Origin: Terriglobia bacterium
Lineage (GTDB): Bacteria; Acidobacteriota; Vicinamibacteria; Vicinamibacterales; CAVVIG01
NCBI GenBank assembly: GCA_020073005.1
Contig: JAIQFX010000028.1
Location: 1 to 51,770 of the forward strand
Direction: 5' to 3'
DNA: 51,770 nucleotides
In this document: positions 16,792 to 24,570 of the stretch, piece after piece
Position numbering within the stretch: the stretch's first letter is position 1
Layout of the letters: each line of letters begins with the position of its first letter
The notes under the pieces: generated by a model
The model's database searches: none
Seen by the model: only the letters and a program-made list of their open reading frames with translations
Told to the model about the DNA's origin: nothing
Made by a program: the position numbers and the translations under genes

Positions 16792-17526
16792 GTGCTTGGT
16801 CACCTCATTCTGTCGCTCGTCGCCGCCGTCGCCGTCATTCAAGTGGCGGTCTTCGGCACCACCATTTACTTGCATCGCACCGCGACGCACCGCGCTTTGA
16901 GTTTGCATCCGGCGGTCGAGTGGATGTTCAAGTGTTCGCTGTGGCTGACGACGGGGCAGGTGACGAAGGAATGGGTGGCGGTCCACCGCAAGCATCACGC
17001 GTTCACCGACGAAGAAGGCGATCCGCACAGCCCGAGGCTTGCGGGATTCTGGAATGTGCAGCTCGGCAACGTCTTCCTCTACATTCGCGAGATCAAGAAG
17101 ACCGACGTCGTCGAGCGCTACGCGCGCGACATCAAGGACGGCTGGTGGGATCGGCACGCGTTCCAGTACGGCGGCGCCGGACTGGTGATCGGGACGACGC
17201 TGCTGTGCCTCGTGCTCGGTCTCTGGTGGGGATTGCTCGCGGCCGGCATTCACGCCGTGACGTACGTCTTCTTCCTCACGTCATCGATCAACGGACTCTG
17301 CCATCACACGGGCTACAAGAATTTCGACAACACCGCGACGAACATCCGCTCGCTGGCGCTCATCACCGGCGGCGAAGGCCTGCACAACAATCACCACGGG
17401 TATCCGCGCAGTCCGAAGTTCAGCTTCCGCCCCAGCGAGATCGATCCGGCCTGGCCGATCATCAAGCTGCTCATCGCGCTGAAGCTCGCCAAACCTTACA
17501 AGACGATCGAAGAAGTCGCCGCCTGA
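16792..17526 (+). CDS. Membrane fatty acid (acyl-CoA) desaturase
   Basis: A di-iron desaturase that introduces a double bond into an acyl chain, affecting membrane fluidity. The three His boxes are visible: HRTATHRA, HRKHH (in WVAVHRKHHAFTDEEGDPH) and HNNHH (in GGEGLHNNHHGYPRSP). Hydrophobic segments flank them. I start at GTG 16792 (244 aa), because GGAGGG sits about eight bases upstream; the open frame extends back to 16708, but that would start inside a likely promoter. By pattern it is closest to delta-9 acyl-CoA desaturases. No electron-transfer partner gene is nearby. Confidence 0.88.
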   Translation: MLGHLILSLVAAVAVIQVAVFGTTIYLHRTATHRALSLHPAVEWMFKCSLWLTTGQVTKEWVAVHRKHHAFTDEEGDPHSPRLAGFWNVQLGNVFLYIREIKKTDVVERYARDIKDGWWDRHAFQYGGAGLVIGTTLLCLVLGLWWGLLAAGIHAVTYVFFLTSSINGLCHHTGYKNFDNTATNIRSLALITGGEGLHNNHHGYPRSPKFSFRPSEIDPAWPIIKLLIALKLAKPYKTIEEVAA

Positions 17527-17530
17527 GTTG

Positions 17531-17554
17531 TAGCGCGAGCCTTTCAGGCGAGCG
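17531..17554. repeat. REP-like TAGCGCGAGCCTTTCAGGCG copy
   Basis: A stem unit (CGAGCC, then GGCGAGC) of a family found also near 19.8, 41.05, 44.03 and 47.7 kb. It lies between the convergent desaturase and pcnB stops, eight bases from the latter. Confidence 0.8.
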
Positions 17555-17561
17555 CAAGCGT

Positions 17562-18920
17562 TTAGTGTGGCTGCTGCGGGCCATGACCTCCGTGACCGCG
17601 CCTTCCGCGCCGGCGTCTGCGTCGGCGCCGGCCGCCTGAGGGCGGCGCTTCGCCTGGCTGCGCGTCCGGCGTTGGCGCAGACGACGCGATTTCTGCGGCG
17701 ATCGCCTTCCAGTGTGCAATCAGTTCGGGCGCGCCGCCGTGAATCTCGAGCCACGTCAGCGCTTCACGGAAGATGTGCCGGTGGGCGAGCGCGTGTTGCG
17801 TGCGTGGATTCGCGCCGAGGTCGTGCATGCGGCGCTGCAGTCCGATGATTTGACCCAGCCGCTCGACGTCGCGCCGCGCCAGCGGCAGTTCGCCGAGCTT
17901 CAACCCCGGCGGCCGCCTCGGCATGGCAGTTTTTGCTACAGGGTCCGACCCCGGTCCGACCCCGGTCCGACCCTGGTCGGACCCTGACCTCGGCGGGTGC
18001 AGCGGAATCCCGAGCGGGACGATGAGGCTGCCGAGCAGGATCGCGTTGGTCAGCGTTTCGGGCGTCGACGGAAACTGCCGGCGGTATGCATCCAGCTCGG
18101 CGAGCGATCGCCACAGCGCGGCATTCGCGCCGCGATGCAATTCGGCCGCGATCGGCTCGAGCAGCCCGACCTCCGCAAGCCCGCGGAACGTCTTCTCCGA
18201 CGAGCCTGCGCGCAGGATCTTGTAGTACTCCTCGAGCATGCGCGGCGGCGAGCTCTTCGCGATCTCGTGCCGGTGCGTGCGGATCGCCTGCAGCAGCTCC
18301 GGCTCGATCGTGAAATCCAGGCGCGCCGCGATCGCGATCGCCCGCAGCATGCGGACGGGATCCTCGACGAGCCGCACGCCGGGATCGCCAATCGATCGCA
18401 CGACGCCCGCGCGCAGGTCCTCGAGGCCGCCGACGTAGTCGATGATCGAGAACGTCGCGATGTCGTAGAACAGCGCGTTGATCGTGAAGTCGCGCCGGAG
18501 CGCGTCTTCCTCCGGCGTGCCGAACGTGTTGTCGTGGTGGATGAGGTGCTCGCCCTCGGGCGTCGACGGATCGGGCGCGGGCACGCCGTCCTGGACGACT
18601 TCTTCTCCCGGCGCGACCTGCCGCCGGAACGTCGCGACCTCGATCACTTTCATCCCGAACTTGACGTGCGCCAGACGGAAGCGCCGGCCGATGATCCAGC
18701 AGTTGCGGAAGAGCTTCTTGACCTGCGAGGGATGCGCCGACGTGCCGATGTCGAAATCCTTCGGCCGCCGGCCGAGCAGAAGATCGCGGACGCTGCCGCC
18801 GACGAGATACGCGACGTGATCGCCCTGCCGCAGACGGTAGAGCACTTTCAGCGCGTCAGGATCGATATCGCGGCGCGAGAGCGGGTGCGACTCGCGCGGC
18901 ACGATCCTCGGCTCAACCAT
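17562..18920 (-). CDS. pcnB: Poly(A) polymerase (polynucleotide adenylyltransferase)
   Basis: Class II nucleotidyltransferase of the PAP/CCA group, 452 aa. The catalytic site is AYLVGGSVRDLLLGRRPKDF followed by DIGTSA, the DxD pair binding metal. IIGRRFRLAHVKFG fits the pattern that separates bacterial PcnB from CCA-adding enzymes. RRDFTINALFYD and VRMLRAIAIAARLDF are the later family motifs. PcnB adds 3' A-tails that promote RNA decay. Element copy 3 is in frame near residues 312-333. The C-terminus ends in about nine consecutive Arg, then GRRGHGGHG, probably an RNA-binding tail. The start ATG lies just after a TACAAT box. Confidence 0.88.
   Translation of the reverse strand: MVEPRIVPRESHPLSRRDIDPDALKVLYRLRQGDHVAYLVGGSVRDLLLGRRPKDFDIGTSAHPSQVKKLFRNCWIIGRRFRLAHVKFGMKVIEVATFRRQVAPGEEVVQDGVPAPDPSTPEGEHLIHHDNTFGTPEEDALRRDFTINALFYDIATFSIIDYVGGLEDLRAGVVRSIGDPGVRLVEDPVRMLRAIAIAARLDFTIEPELLQAIRTHRHEIAKSSPPRMLEEYYKILRAGSSEKTFRGLAEVGLLEPIAAELHRGANAALWRSLAELDAYRRQFPSTPETLTNAILLGSLIVPLGIPLHPPRSGSDQGRTGVGPGSDPVAKTAMPRRPPGLKLGELPLARRDVERLGQIIGLQRRMHDLGANPRTQHALAHRHIFREALTWLEIHGGAPELIAHWKAIAAEIASSAPTPDAQPGEAPPSGGRRRRRRRRGRRGHGGHGPQQPH
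17924..17985 (-). repeat. In-gene palindromic 11-bp-unit element, copy 3
   Basis: Read on the minus strand it has four units (AGGGTCCGACC, AGGGTCGGACC, then GGGGTCGGACC twice) and the tail CTGTAGCAAAAACTGCCA, nearly identical to the tail of copy 1. It is in the pcnB coding strand, and the same reading frame as in copy 1 encodes GVGPGSDPVAKTAM. Confidence 0.9.
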
Positions 18921-18928
18921 CGGAGGGC

Positions 18929-18934
18929 ATTGTA
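18929..18934 (-). promoter_or_regulatory. -10 box TACAAT for pcnB
   Basis: TACAAT on the minus strand ends eight bases before the pcnB ATG, so transcription should start at or within about two bases of the start codon. No Shine-Dalgarno sequence is present. Confidence 0.65.
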
Positions 18935-18959
18935 CCAAAGGCGTTGCGGACGCCCGTGC

Positions 18960-18965
18960 TACGAT
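18960..18965 (+). promoter_or_regulatory. -10 box TACGAT for the divergent TPR-like gene
   Basis: TACGAT ends seven bases before the ATG at 18973, which places the predicted transcript start on the A of the ATG, a leaderless arrangement. It is back-to-back with the pcnB promoter. Confidence 0.65.
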
Positions 18966-18972
18966 TCCTCGC

Positions 18973-19770
18973 ATGGGCCGGATGATCTCGGCGCTGATCG
19001 TGACGGCGGTGATGTCCGCGCCTGCCGCCGCTGCCGAAGATCCGCTGGCGCGCGCCCGTCTTCTCTACAACCAGGGGCAGTTCGACGCCGCGCTGCAGGC
19101 CGCGGATCAAGCCCGCCGGACGCCGGCGCTCGCCGACGCCGCCGATCTCGTCGCCGCGCGAGCGTACCTCGAGCGCTTCCGCACAGGCGCCGCGCCTGAG
19201 GACCTGAACGGCGCGCGCGAACGGCTGCGCCGTCTCGATCCACGGCGGTTCCCGGCTCGCGAGCGCGCGGAATTCATCGTCGGCCTCGGCGAAATTCTGT
19301 ACTTCGACGAAGCGTACGGCGCCGCGTCGAGCGTGTTCGAAACCGTCCTGCTCGGCGGCGACGTGCTCGCACCGCTGGACGACATCGCGCGCGGGCGCGT
19401 GGTCGACTGGTGGGCGACGGCGATCGATCGTGACGCGCGGCCGCGGTCCGACGCGGAGCGGCGCGTCGTCTATCAGCGGATCCGGTCGCGGATGATCGAG
19501 GAGCTCGCGTCGCATCCGGCCAGCGGCCCCGCGGCGTACTGGATCGTCGCGGCCGCGCGCGCGGCGGGCGATCTTCAGGCCGCGTGGGATGCCGCGCAGG
19601 CGGGCTGGGTCCGCGCGTCGCTCGCGGGCGACGGCGGCGTCACCCTCCGCGCCGACCTCGATCAGCTCATGCAGCGCGCCATCGTTCCCGAACGGGCGCG
19701 CGTGCTCGCGCAGCCGCCCCAGACGCTCCAGGCGCAGTGGGATCAGTTCAAGGAACGCTGGGCCCGCTAG
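18973..19770 (+). CDS. Exported alpha-helical repeat protein of unknown function
   Basis: 265 aa. The N-terminus MGRMISALIVTAVMSAPAAA is a signal peptide, so the protein is exported. The rest is Ala-rich and helical; ARARLLYNQGQFDAALQAAD and later YGAASSVFETVLLGG look like TPR-type helix pairs, suggesting a protein-interaction role. No enzyme motif is seen. I do not recognise a specific family. It is transcribed away from pcnB from a probable leaderless promoter and is followed by REP-like repeats. Confidence 0.75.
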   Translation: MGRMISALIVTAVMSAPAAAAEDPLARARLLYNQGQFDAALQAADQARRTPALADAADLVAARAYLERFRTGAAPEDLNGARERLRRLDPRRFPARERAEFIVGLGEILYFDEAYGAASSVFETVLLGGDVLAPLDDIARGRVVDWWATAIDRDARPRSDAERRVVYQRIRSRMIEELASHPASGPAAYWIVAAARAAGDLQAAWDAAQAGWVRASLAGDGGVTLRADLDQLMQRAIVPERARVLAQPPQTLQAQWDQFKERWAR

Positions 19771-19773
19771 GAA

Positions 19774-19823
19774 CGTAGCGCGAGGCTTGAGCTGGCAACG
19801 TAGCGCGAGGCGTGGGCCGAGCG
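19774..19823. repeat. Two tandem REP-like GTAGCGCGAGGC copies
   Basis: Two GTAGCGCGAGGC starts 26 bases apart. The second continues GTGGGCCGAGCG, completing a stem. They fill the space between the convergent TPR-like and STAS genes. Confidence 0.75.
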
Positions 19824-19824
19824 T

Positions 19825-20169
19825 CTACGGATGCTTGAAGCTGTTCAGCGCGACTTCCTCCGAGCGAAACGCCTCGAACACCGTCAGCAGCTTCGTGATG
19901 TGGAGCACGTCGTAGCTCCGCGCGTGCAGATTGCAGAGCTTGAGGTGGCCGTTGTGCCGGCAGAGCGTGACGTACTTGCACGCGATCAGGCCGACGCCGG
20001 CGCTGTCGAGATACGTCACGCCGTCCATGTTCAGCAGGATCTTCTTGCGGCCGGCGCCGATCAACCGGTTGAGCGACTCGCGCAGCGGCTCGAACCCATC
20101 GTCGAGGATGAGCCGGCCCGTCAAATCGAGGATCGCGACGTCGCCAACGATGCGCTCGCGAATCTGCAT
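19825..20169 (-). CDS. STAS-domain anti-sigma factor antagonist
   Basis: A 114-aa single-domain protein of the SpoIIAA/RsbV type. The core MQIRERIVGDVAILDLTGRL is followed by KKILLNMDGVTYLDSAGVGL; the Ser in DSAG is the usual phosphorylation site. Such proteins release a sigma factor from its anti-sigma kinase when dephosphorylated. Neither a kinase nor a phosphatase partner is adjacent. It ends with VALNSFKHP, and it lies downstream of polA on the same strand with a short AT-rich repeat between. Confidence 0.9.
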   Translation of the reverse strand: MQIRERIVGDVAILDLTGRLILDDGFEPLRESLNRLIGAGRKKILLNMDGVTYLDSAGVGLIACKYVTLCRHNGHLKLCNLHARSYDVLHITKLLTVFEAFRSEEVALNSFKHP

Positions 20170-20176
20170 GACTCAC

Positions 20177-20219
20177 TCAATTACCCACTTACCCAACTAC
20201 TCAATTACCCAATTCACTA
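20177..20219. repeat. AT-rich short tandem repeat (CAATTACCCA-type)
   Basis: Repeated TCAATTACCC and CTTACCCAACT units fill the polA-STAS gap and include the polA stop codon. This is one of the few low-GC stretches in the window. Confidence 0.6.
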
Positions 20220-22913
20220 ATGCTTTGCGTCGCGCCAATTATCACCGATGCCGACGTCGACGGTGAGCGGGACTTTCAGCGTCGCCGCGGACTGCATCTT
20301 ATCCCGCACGAGCGCGGCCATCTCCTCGGACGCGCCCTTCGGCACCTCGAAGAGCAATTCATCGTGCACCGTCAGAATCATGCGGGCGTCCGGATGCGGG
20401 ACGAGCGCCGCGTGCACGTCGATCATCGCGCGCTTCAGAATGTCCGCCGCCGTGCCCTGAATCGGCAGGTTGACCGCCATCCGCTCGGCGGCTGACCGGA
20501 TCTGAAAATTCTTGCTGTTCAGCTCCGGAAACAGCCGCCGCCGTCCGTACATGGTCTTGACGACGCCCGTCTGCCGGCCTTCTTCGAGCGTGCGATCGAT
20601 GAACTCGCGGACGCGCGGGAAGCCGGCGAAGTACGCGTCGATGAACTCCTGCGCGGCCTGCGGCGTCACGCCGATGTCCTTGGACAGCGTGAACGCCGTC
20701 TTGCCGTAGAGCAGCGCGTAGTTGATCATCTTCGCGATGCTGCGCAGCTCGTGCTTGCTCCTCCCGCTGTTCGGTCCGAAGACTTTCAGCGCGGTCTGAT
20801 CGTGAATGTCGTCGCCGCGCTGGAACGCGGCGATCAATGTCTCGTCGCCGGCGAGATGCGCCAGCACGCGCAGCTCGATCTGCGAGTAGTCGGCGGAGAT
20901 CAACACGTTGCCCGGCTCGGCGATGAACGCCCGCCGGATCTCGCGGCCGAGCTCGGTGCGAATCGGAATGTTCTGCAGGTTCGGATCGCTGCTGCTCAGC
21001 CGTCCCGTCGCGGCCACCGCCTGATTGAACGACGTGTGGACGCGGCCGGTCTCGGGGTTGACGAGCTGCGGCAGCGCGTCGATGTAGGTGCCCTTCAGCT
21101 TCATCAGCGCGCGCCATTCCAGAATCTGACGCGGCAGATCGTGGGCGAGCGCGAGTTCTTCCAGGACTTCAACCGCCGTCGACGGCGCCTTCGACGTCCC
21201 GGTCCGTTTCAGAACCGGGAGCTGCAGCTTGTCGAAGAGAATCTCGGCGAGCTGCTTCGGTGAGTTGATGTTGAACTCGCCGCCGGCCATCGCGTAGATG
21301 GCCACCGTCCGCTGGGCGAGCTCCTGTTCGACCTTCTGCGCCTGCGCGGCCAGCGCCGGACCGTCGACGCGGATGCCCGCGCGCTCGATCGCGACGAGGA
21401 CCGGGACGAGCGGGCGCTCGATCGTGTCGTAGACCTCGGTCAGCGCCTCCTTGTTAATAAGGTCCTGCAGGATGGGCCGCAGCTGGCCGGCGACGTCCGC
21501 GCGCTCGCAGGCGAAGTCGACGACGGCCTCGACGGGCAGGTCGGCGAGCGACAGCGCTTTCGCGCCCCTGCCGCAGACGTCCTCCTCCGACAGCGCCTTG
21601 TAGCGCAGATGCTCGAGCGCGAGATCTTCGAGCCGATGCTCGGAGCGCGTCGCGTCGATCAGATAGCTCGCGAGCATCGTGTCGAGGTCGAGCCCGCGCA
21701 GCGAGACGCCGTGGCGCGCGAGCAGGATGGCGTCGCCTTTCAGATCGTGGCCGGACTTCTCGATGCGTTCATCTTCGAGAATCGGCGCCAGCGCCTGAAG
21801 CGCCGTCGCAAGCGGCATGCACGGCAGGCCGCCGAGCGCGCGATGGCCGATCGGGACGTAGTCGGCGTCGTGCACGCCGGTTGAAAATGCGATTCCGACG
21901 ATCGACGCGCGCATCGTCGCGGCCTGATCGGGCAGGACGTGGAACGCGAACTGCCCTGCCGCGCGCAGTCGAGCGGCGAGCGCGGTCAGATCCTCCGGAG
22001 AGTCGATCGCGCGATACGTTTTCGCGATCGAGCTCGCCGTCGGCGCGAACTCGGCGACGAGCGTGCGAAAGCCCATCTCGTTGAAGATTTCGAAGCACCG
22101 CTCGCGCGAGACGCCGCGGTAGCGCAGCGCCGCGGGATCGAAGTCGACGGGCACGTCGGTCCGGATGCGCGCCAGCTCGCGGCTCTGCCGCGCGGCCTCG
22201 ACGTTGGCGAGGAGCGTCTCGCGCCGCTTGGGCGTCAACTCGGTGGCGTGCGCGAGCAGGTTTTCGAGCGAGCCGTACTTGCCGATCAGCTCCGTCGCGC
22301 CCTTCTCGCCGATGCCGGGGACGCCTTTGATGTTGTCGATCGTGTCGCCCATGAGGGCCATCACGTCGACGACCTGTTCGGGTGCGACGCCCAGCTTCTC
22401 CTTGACGCCGTCCGCGTCGTACCATTTGCCGTCATCGCGCGGATTGAAGACGCGGATGCCGTCGCGCACGAGCTGGAAGAAATCCTTGTCGAGCGTGACG
22501 ATGGCCACGCCGTAACCCGCGGCGGCCGCCTTCTCCGTCAGCGTCCCGATGACATCGTCGGCCTCGAATGTCTCCGACGTCAGGATCGGCACGCCGAGCG
22601 CCTCGCACGCGGCGTGCACCATCGGGATCTGCTGCGCCAGCTCGTCGGGCATTGGCGCGCGATGGGCTTTGTACTCGGCGGAGATGTCGTCGCGAAAGGT
22701 CCGGCCCGGCAGATCGAACGACGCCGCGATGTACTCCGGCTTGTGATCGGTGATCAGCTTGCGGAGCATCGTGACGAAGATGTAGACGGCGTTGGTCGGC
22801 GCGCCCTGGGCGTTGCGCAGCAGCCCGCCTTCCGCGGTGCGGACCGGCGCGTGGTACGCGCGGTACATCTGCGAGCTGCCGTCGATGAGATAGACGATCG
22901 GTTTGGCGGCCAT
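20217..22913 (-). CDS. polA: DNA polymerase I
   Basis: 898 aa with three regions. Residues 1-290 are the 5'-3' exonuclease (YLIDGSSQMYRAYHA, then ETFEADDVIGTL and ALMGDTIDNIKGVPGIGEKG). The middle is the 3'-5' exonuclease fold, but the motif that should read F-D-T-E-T is FHVLP, so the metal-binding Asp and Glu are missing and proofreading is predicted absent. The C-terminus is the family A polymerase (ADYSQIELRVLAHLAGD, RSIAKMINYALLYGKT, LTVHDELLFEVP). The ATG at 22913 is used; a TTG lies one codon upstream. It shares a divergent promoter with a lipoprotein gene. Confidence 0.96.
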   Translation of the reverse strand: MAAKPIVYLIDGSSQMYRAYHAPVRTAEGGLLRNAQGAPTNAVYIFVTMLRKLITDHKPEYIAASFDLPGRTFRDDISAEYKAHRAPMPDELAQQIPMVHAACEALGVPILTSETFEADDVIGTLTEKAAAAGYGVAIVTLDKDFFQLVRDGIRVFNPRDDGKWYDADGVKEKLGVAPEQVVDVMALMGDTIDNIKGVPGIGEKGATELIGKYGSLENLLAHATELTPKRRETLLANVEAARQSRELARIRTDVPVDFDPAALRYRGVSRERCFEIFNEMGFRTLVAEFAPTASSIAKTYRAIDSPEDLTALAARLRAAGQFAFHVLPDQAATMRASIVGIAFSTGVHDADYVPIGHRALGGLPCMPLATALQALAPILEDERIEKSGHDLKGDAILLARHGVSLRGLDLDTMLASYLIDATRSEHRLEDLALEHLRYKALSEEDVCGRGAKALSLADLPVEAVVDFACERADVAGQLRPILQDLINKEALTEVYDTIERPLVPVLVAIERAGIRVDGPALAAQAQKVEQELAQRTVAIYAMAGGEFNINSPKQLAEILFDKLQLPVLKRTGTSKAPSTAVEVLEELALAHDLPRQILEWRALMKLKGTYIDALPQLVNPETGRVHTSFNQAVAATGRLSSSDPNLQNIPIRTELGREIRRAFIAEPGNVLISADYSQIELRVLAHLAGDETLIAAFQRGDDIHDQTALKVFGPNSGRSKHELRSIAKMINYALLYGKTAFTLSKDIGVTPQAAQEFIDAYFAGFPRVREFIDRTLEEGRQTGVVKTMYGRRRLFPELNSKNFQIRSAAERMAVNLPIQGTAADILKRAMIDVHAALVPHPDARMILTVHDELLFEVPKGASEEMAALVRDKMQSAATLKVPLTVDVGIGDNWRDAKH

Positions 22914-22930
22914 CAAGAAGGCGGAATTTT

Positions 22931-22939
22931 TACTATATC
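22931..22939. promoter_or_regulatory. Overlapping divergent -10 boxes (polA and lipoprotein)
   Basis: TACTATATC reads TATAGT on the minus strand (18 bases before the polA ATG) and TATATC on the plus strand (eight bases before the ATG at 22948). The two promoters share the same bases, so use of one should compete with the other. Confidence 0.55.
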
Positions 22940-22947
22940 ATTCGGTC

Positions 22948-23670
22948 ATGCGGACCCGCGCGCTCATCATCGCGCTGATTGCGATGGCCAGCGCGGCGTG
23001 CGGCGGCGGTCAGCGCGGCTCGAGCCTCTTCCGGCAGTACGAATACGAAGAGGAGATGTACCTCTCGCTCGACGGCAGCGCGACGCTGTACGTCAACACG
23101 TCCATCGCGGCGTTGAACGCGCTGCGCGGGACGTCGTTTGACGCCGCGCCCAATGCGCGGACGGATCGCGACGCCTTTCGCGCGTACTTCACGACGCCGG
23201 ACACGCACGTCACGCGCGTCAGCCCGTACCGCCGCAGCGGCCGCCGCTTCGTGAGCGTCCGCATGGATGTCGACGACGTCCGGAAGCTGGGCGAGACGGC
23301 GCCGTTCGCGTGGTCGAAGTATCAGCTCACACGCGACGGCGGCCTCTTCACGTACCGCCAGGACGTCGGGGCCTCCGCGGGGAAGGACGTCGGCGCCGTC
23401 GGCTGGACCGGCCAGGAGATCCTGGCGTTCCGCATGCACATCCCGAGCAAGATCCGGTTCCACAACACGAAGGCCGACGTCGGCCGCGGCAACATCCTCG
23501 CGTGGGAACAACCGCTGACCGAGCGGATGCGCGGGACGCCGATGTCTCTCGAAGCGCGCATGGACGCGCAGTCGATCCTCTATCGCGCGCTGATCCTCTT
23601 CGGATCGATGGCCGCGCTCGTCGCCGTCGCGTTCGTGCTCGTCATCTGGTGGATCCGCCGCAACGCCTGA
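22948..23670 (+). CDS. Putative lipoprotein with a C-terminal membrane segment
   Basis: 240 aa; no family recognised. The N-terminus MRTRALIIALIAMASAACGG has a lipobox-like SAAC, and residues of about 212-235 (ILFGSMAALVAVAFVLVIWW) form a membrane helix followed by the positive RRNA. The middle is a soluble domain with RFVSVRMDVDDVRKL and WTGQEILAFRMHIPSKIRFHN, suggesting a beta-rich periplasmic part. I chose this ATG, not the in-frame one at 22903, because the divergent promoter lies between them. It precedes the ArsR gene by 39 bases. Confidence 0.75.
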   Translation: MRTRALIIALIAMASAACGGGQRGSSLFRQYEYEEEMYLSLDGSATLYVNTSIAALNALRGTSFDAAPNARTDRDAFRAYFTTPDTHVTRVSPYRRSGRRFVSVRMDVDDVRKLGETAPFAWSKYQLTRDGGLFTYRQDVGASAGKDVGAVGWTGQEILAFRMHIPSKIRFHNTKADVGRGNILAWEQPLTERMRGTPMSLEARMDAQSILYRALILFGSMAALVAVAFVLVIWWIRRNA

Positions 23671-23691
23671 CCGCACGGGCAGGACTTTGTT

Positions 23692-23711
23692 ATATAGTAA
23701 TATTGCTATAT
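23692..23711 (+). promoter_or_regulatory. Palindromic operator overlapping the ArsR start
   Basis: ATATAG, eight bases, CTATAT: a perfect inverted repeat of the size bound by ArsR-family dimers. It includes a -10 box TATAGT (23693-23698) and the first two bases of the ArsR ATG at 23710. A bound repressor would block its own transcription and that of the cotranscribed hydrogenase-like genes. Confidence 0.7.
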
Positions 23712-24045
23712 GTTGCGGTCGCTCCAGATCTTCAAGGCGGACTTCTTTCGCGCGCTCGCGCACCCCCTCCGCATCCGCATCCTCGAGGCGCTCGGCTCCG
23801 GCGAGCGCAGCGTCCAGGAGCTCCAGGAGGCCCTCGATCTCGATCAGCCGATCGTCTCCCAGCAGCTCGCCGTCCTGCGCGCCAAGAACATCGTCACGCC
23901 CCGCAAGCTCGGCACGACGACGAAGTACGCGCTGAGCGATCCGCTCGTCACCAAGCTCCTGCTCGTCGCGCGCGACATCTTCAACAACCACCTCGTCGAC
24001 ACCCAGACGATGTTGAAGGAGCTCAAGCGGGAGGGACGCCGGTAG
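23710..24045 (+). CDS. ArsR-family transcriptional regulator
   Basis: A 111-aa winged-helix repressor. FFRALAHPLRIRILEALGSG starts the ArsR fold, SVQELQEALDLDQPIVSQQL is the helix-turn-helix, and TPRKLGTTTKYALSD is the wing. No Cys is present, so the classic metal-thiolate site of arsenic or cadmium sensors is absent; the signal is unknown. Its TAG is directly followed by the ATG of complex 1's small subunit, so it heads the hydrogenase-like operon and probably regulates it and itself through the palindrome over its start. The short leader leaves no room for a ribosome site. Confidence 0.9.
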   Translation: MLRSLQIFKADFFRALAHPLRIRILEALGSGERSVQELQEALDLDQPIVSQQLAVLRAKNIVTPRKLGTTTKYALSDPLVTKLLLVARDIFNNHLVDTQTMLKELKREGRR

Positions 24046-24570
24046 ATGCGTCTGTTCTCGAAAATCTGGAAGACGGGCATCGCCACCGAACTGCTCGAGG
24101 CCGGCGATCCCGAGGCGATCGCGATCGGCCGCGCGCTCGAAGCGCGCATTCAGCGCCTGTTCGGACGGGCGCTCGCCATTCGCATGGTCGACGCGGGCTC
24201 CTGCAACGGCTGCGAGCTCGAGATCACCGGCCTGACGAACCCGATTTACGACATGGAGCGGTTCGGGATGCACTTCGTGGCGTCGCCGCGTCACGCCGAT
24301 CTGCTGCTCGTGACCGGGCCCGTCACGCGGAACATGGAAATCCCGCTGCGCCGGACCTACGAGGCCGCGCCGTCGCCGAAGTTCGTCGTCGCGGTCGGTG
24401 ATTGCGCGAAGACCTGCGGCGTGTTCAAGGACAGCTACGCCGTCATCGGCGCGGTCGATCAGGTCATTCCCGTGGACATTCACGTCACCGGCTGTCCGCC
24501 GGAGCCGACCGATATCCTGCGCGGCATCCTCGAAGGACTGAATCGCTTTCCGGACCGGGCGAGGCGGTGA
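24046..24570 (+). CDS. Complex 1 small subunit (HyfI/NuoB-like, [4Fe-4S])
   Basis: 174 aa. Electron-transfer subunit of a group 4 hydrogenase-related complex. Ligands for the proximal [4Fe-4S] cluster are all present: C53 and C56 (AGSCNGCELE), C120 (GDCAKTCG) and C150 (TGCPPEP). Unlike its paralogue in complex 2 it has no ferredoxin extension. It should sit on the cytoplasmic face, next to the large subunit. It starts right after the ArsR stop and overlaps the next ATG, so it is translationally coupled at both ends. Confidence 0.92.
   Translation: MRLFSKIWKTGIATELLEAGDPEAIAIGRALEARIQRLFGRALAIRMVDAGSCNGCELEITGLTNPIYDMERFGMHFVASPRHADLLLVTGPVTRNMEIPLRRTYEAAPSPKFVVAVGDCAKTCGVFKDSYAVIGAVDQVIPVDIHVTGCPPEPTDILRGILEGLNRFPDRARR

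Noticed and set aside
18950-18975. tRNA or small RNA in the pcnB divergent gap
   Set aside because: The gap is 52 bases and is filled by two -10 boxes.
22931-22942. CTATAT half-site of the ArsR palindrome at the polA promoter
   Set aside because: Only one half is present, and the six bases are explained by the -10 boxes.
23710-24045. Arsenic or metal resistance operon because of the ArsR gene
   Set aside because: The regulator has no Cys, and no ars genes are near; the neighbours are hydrogenase-like.
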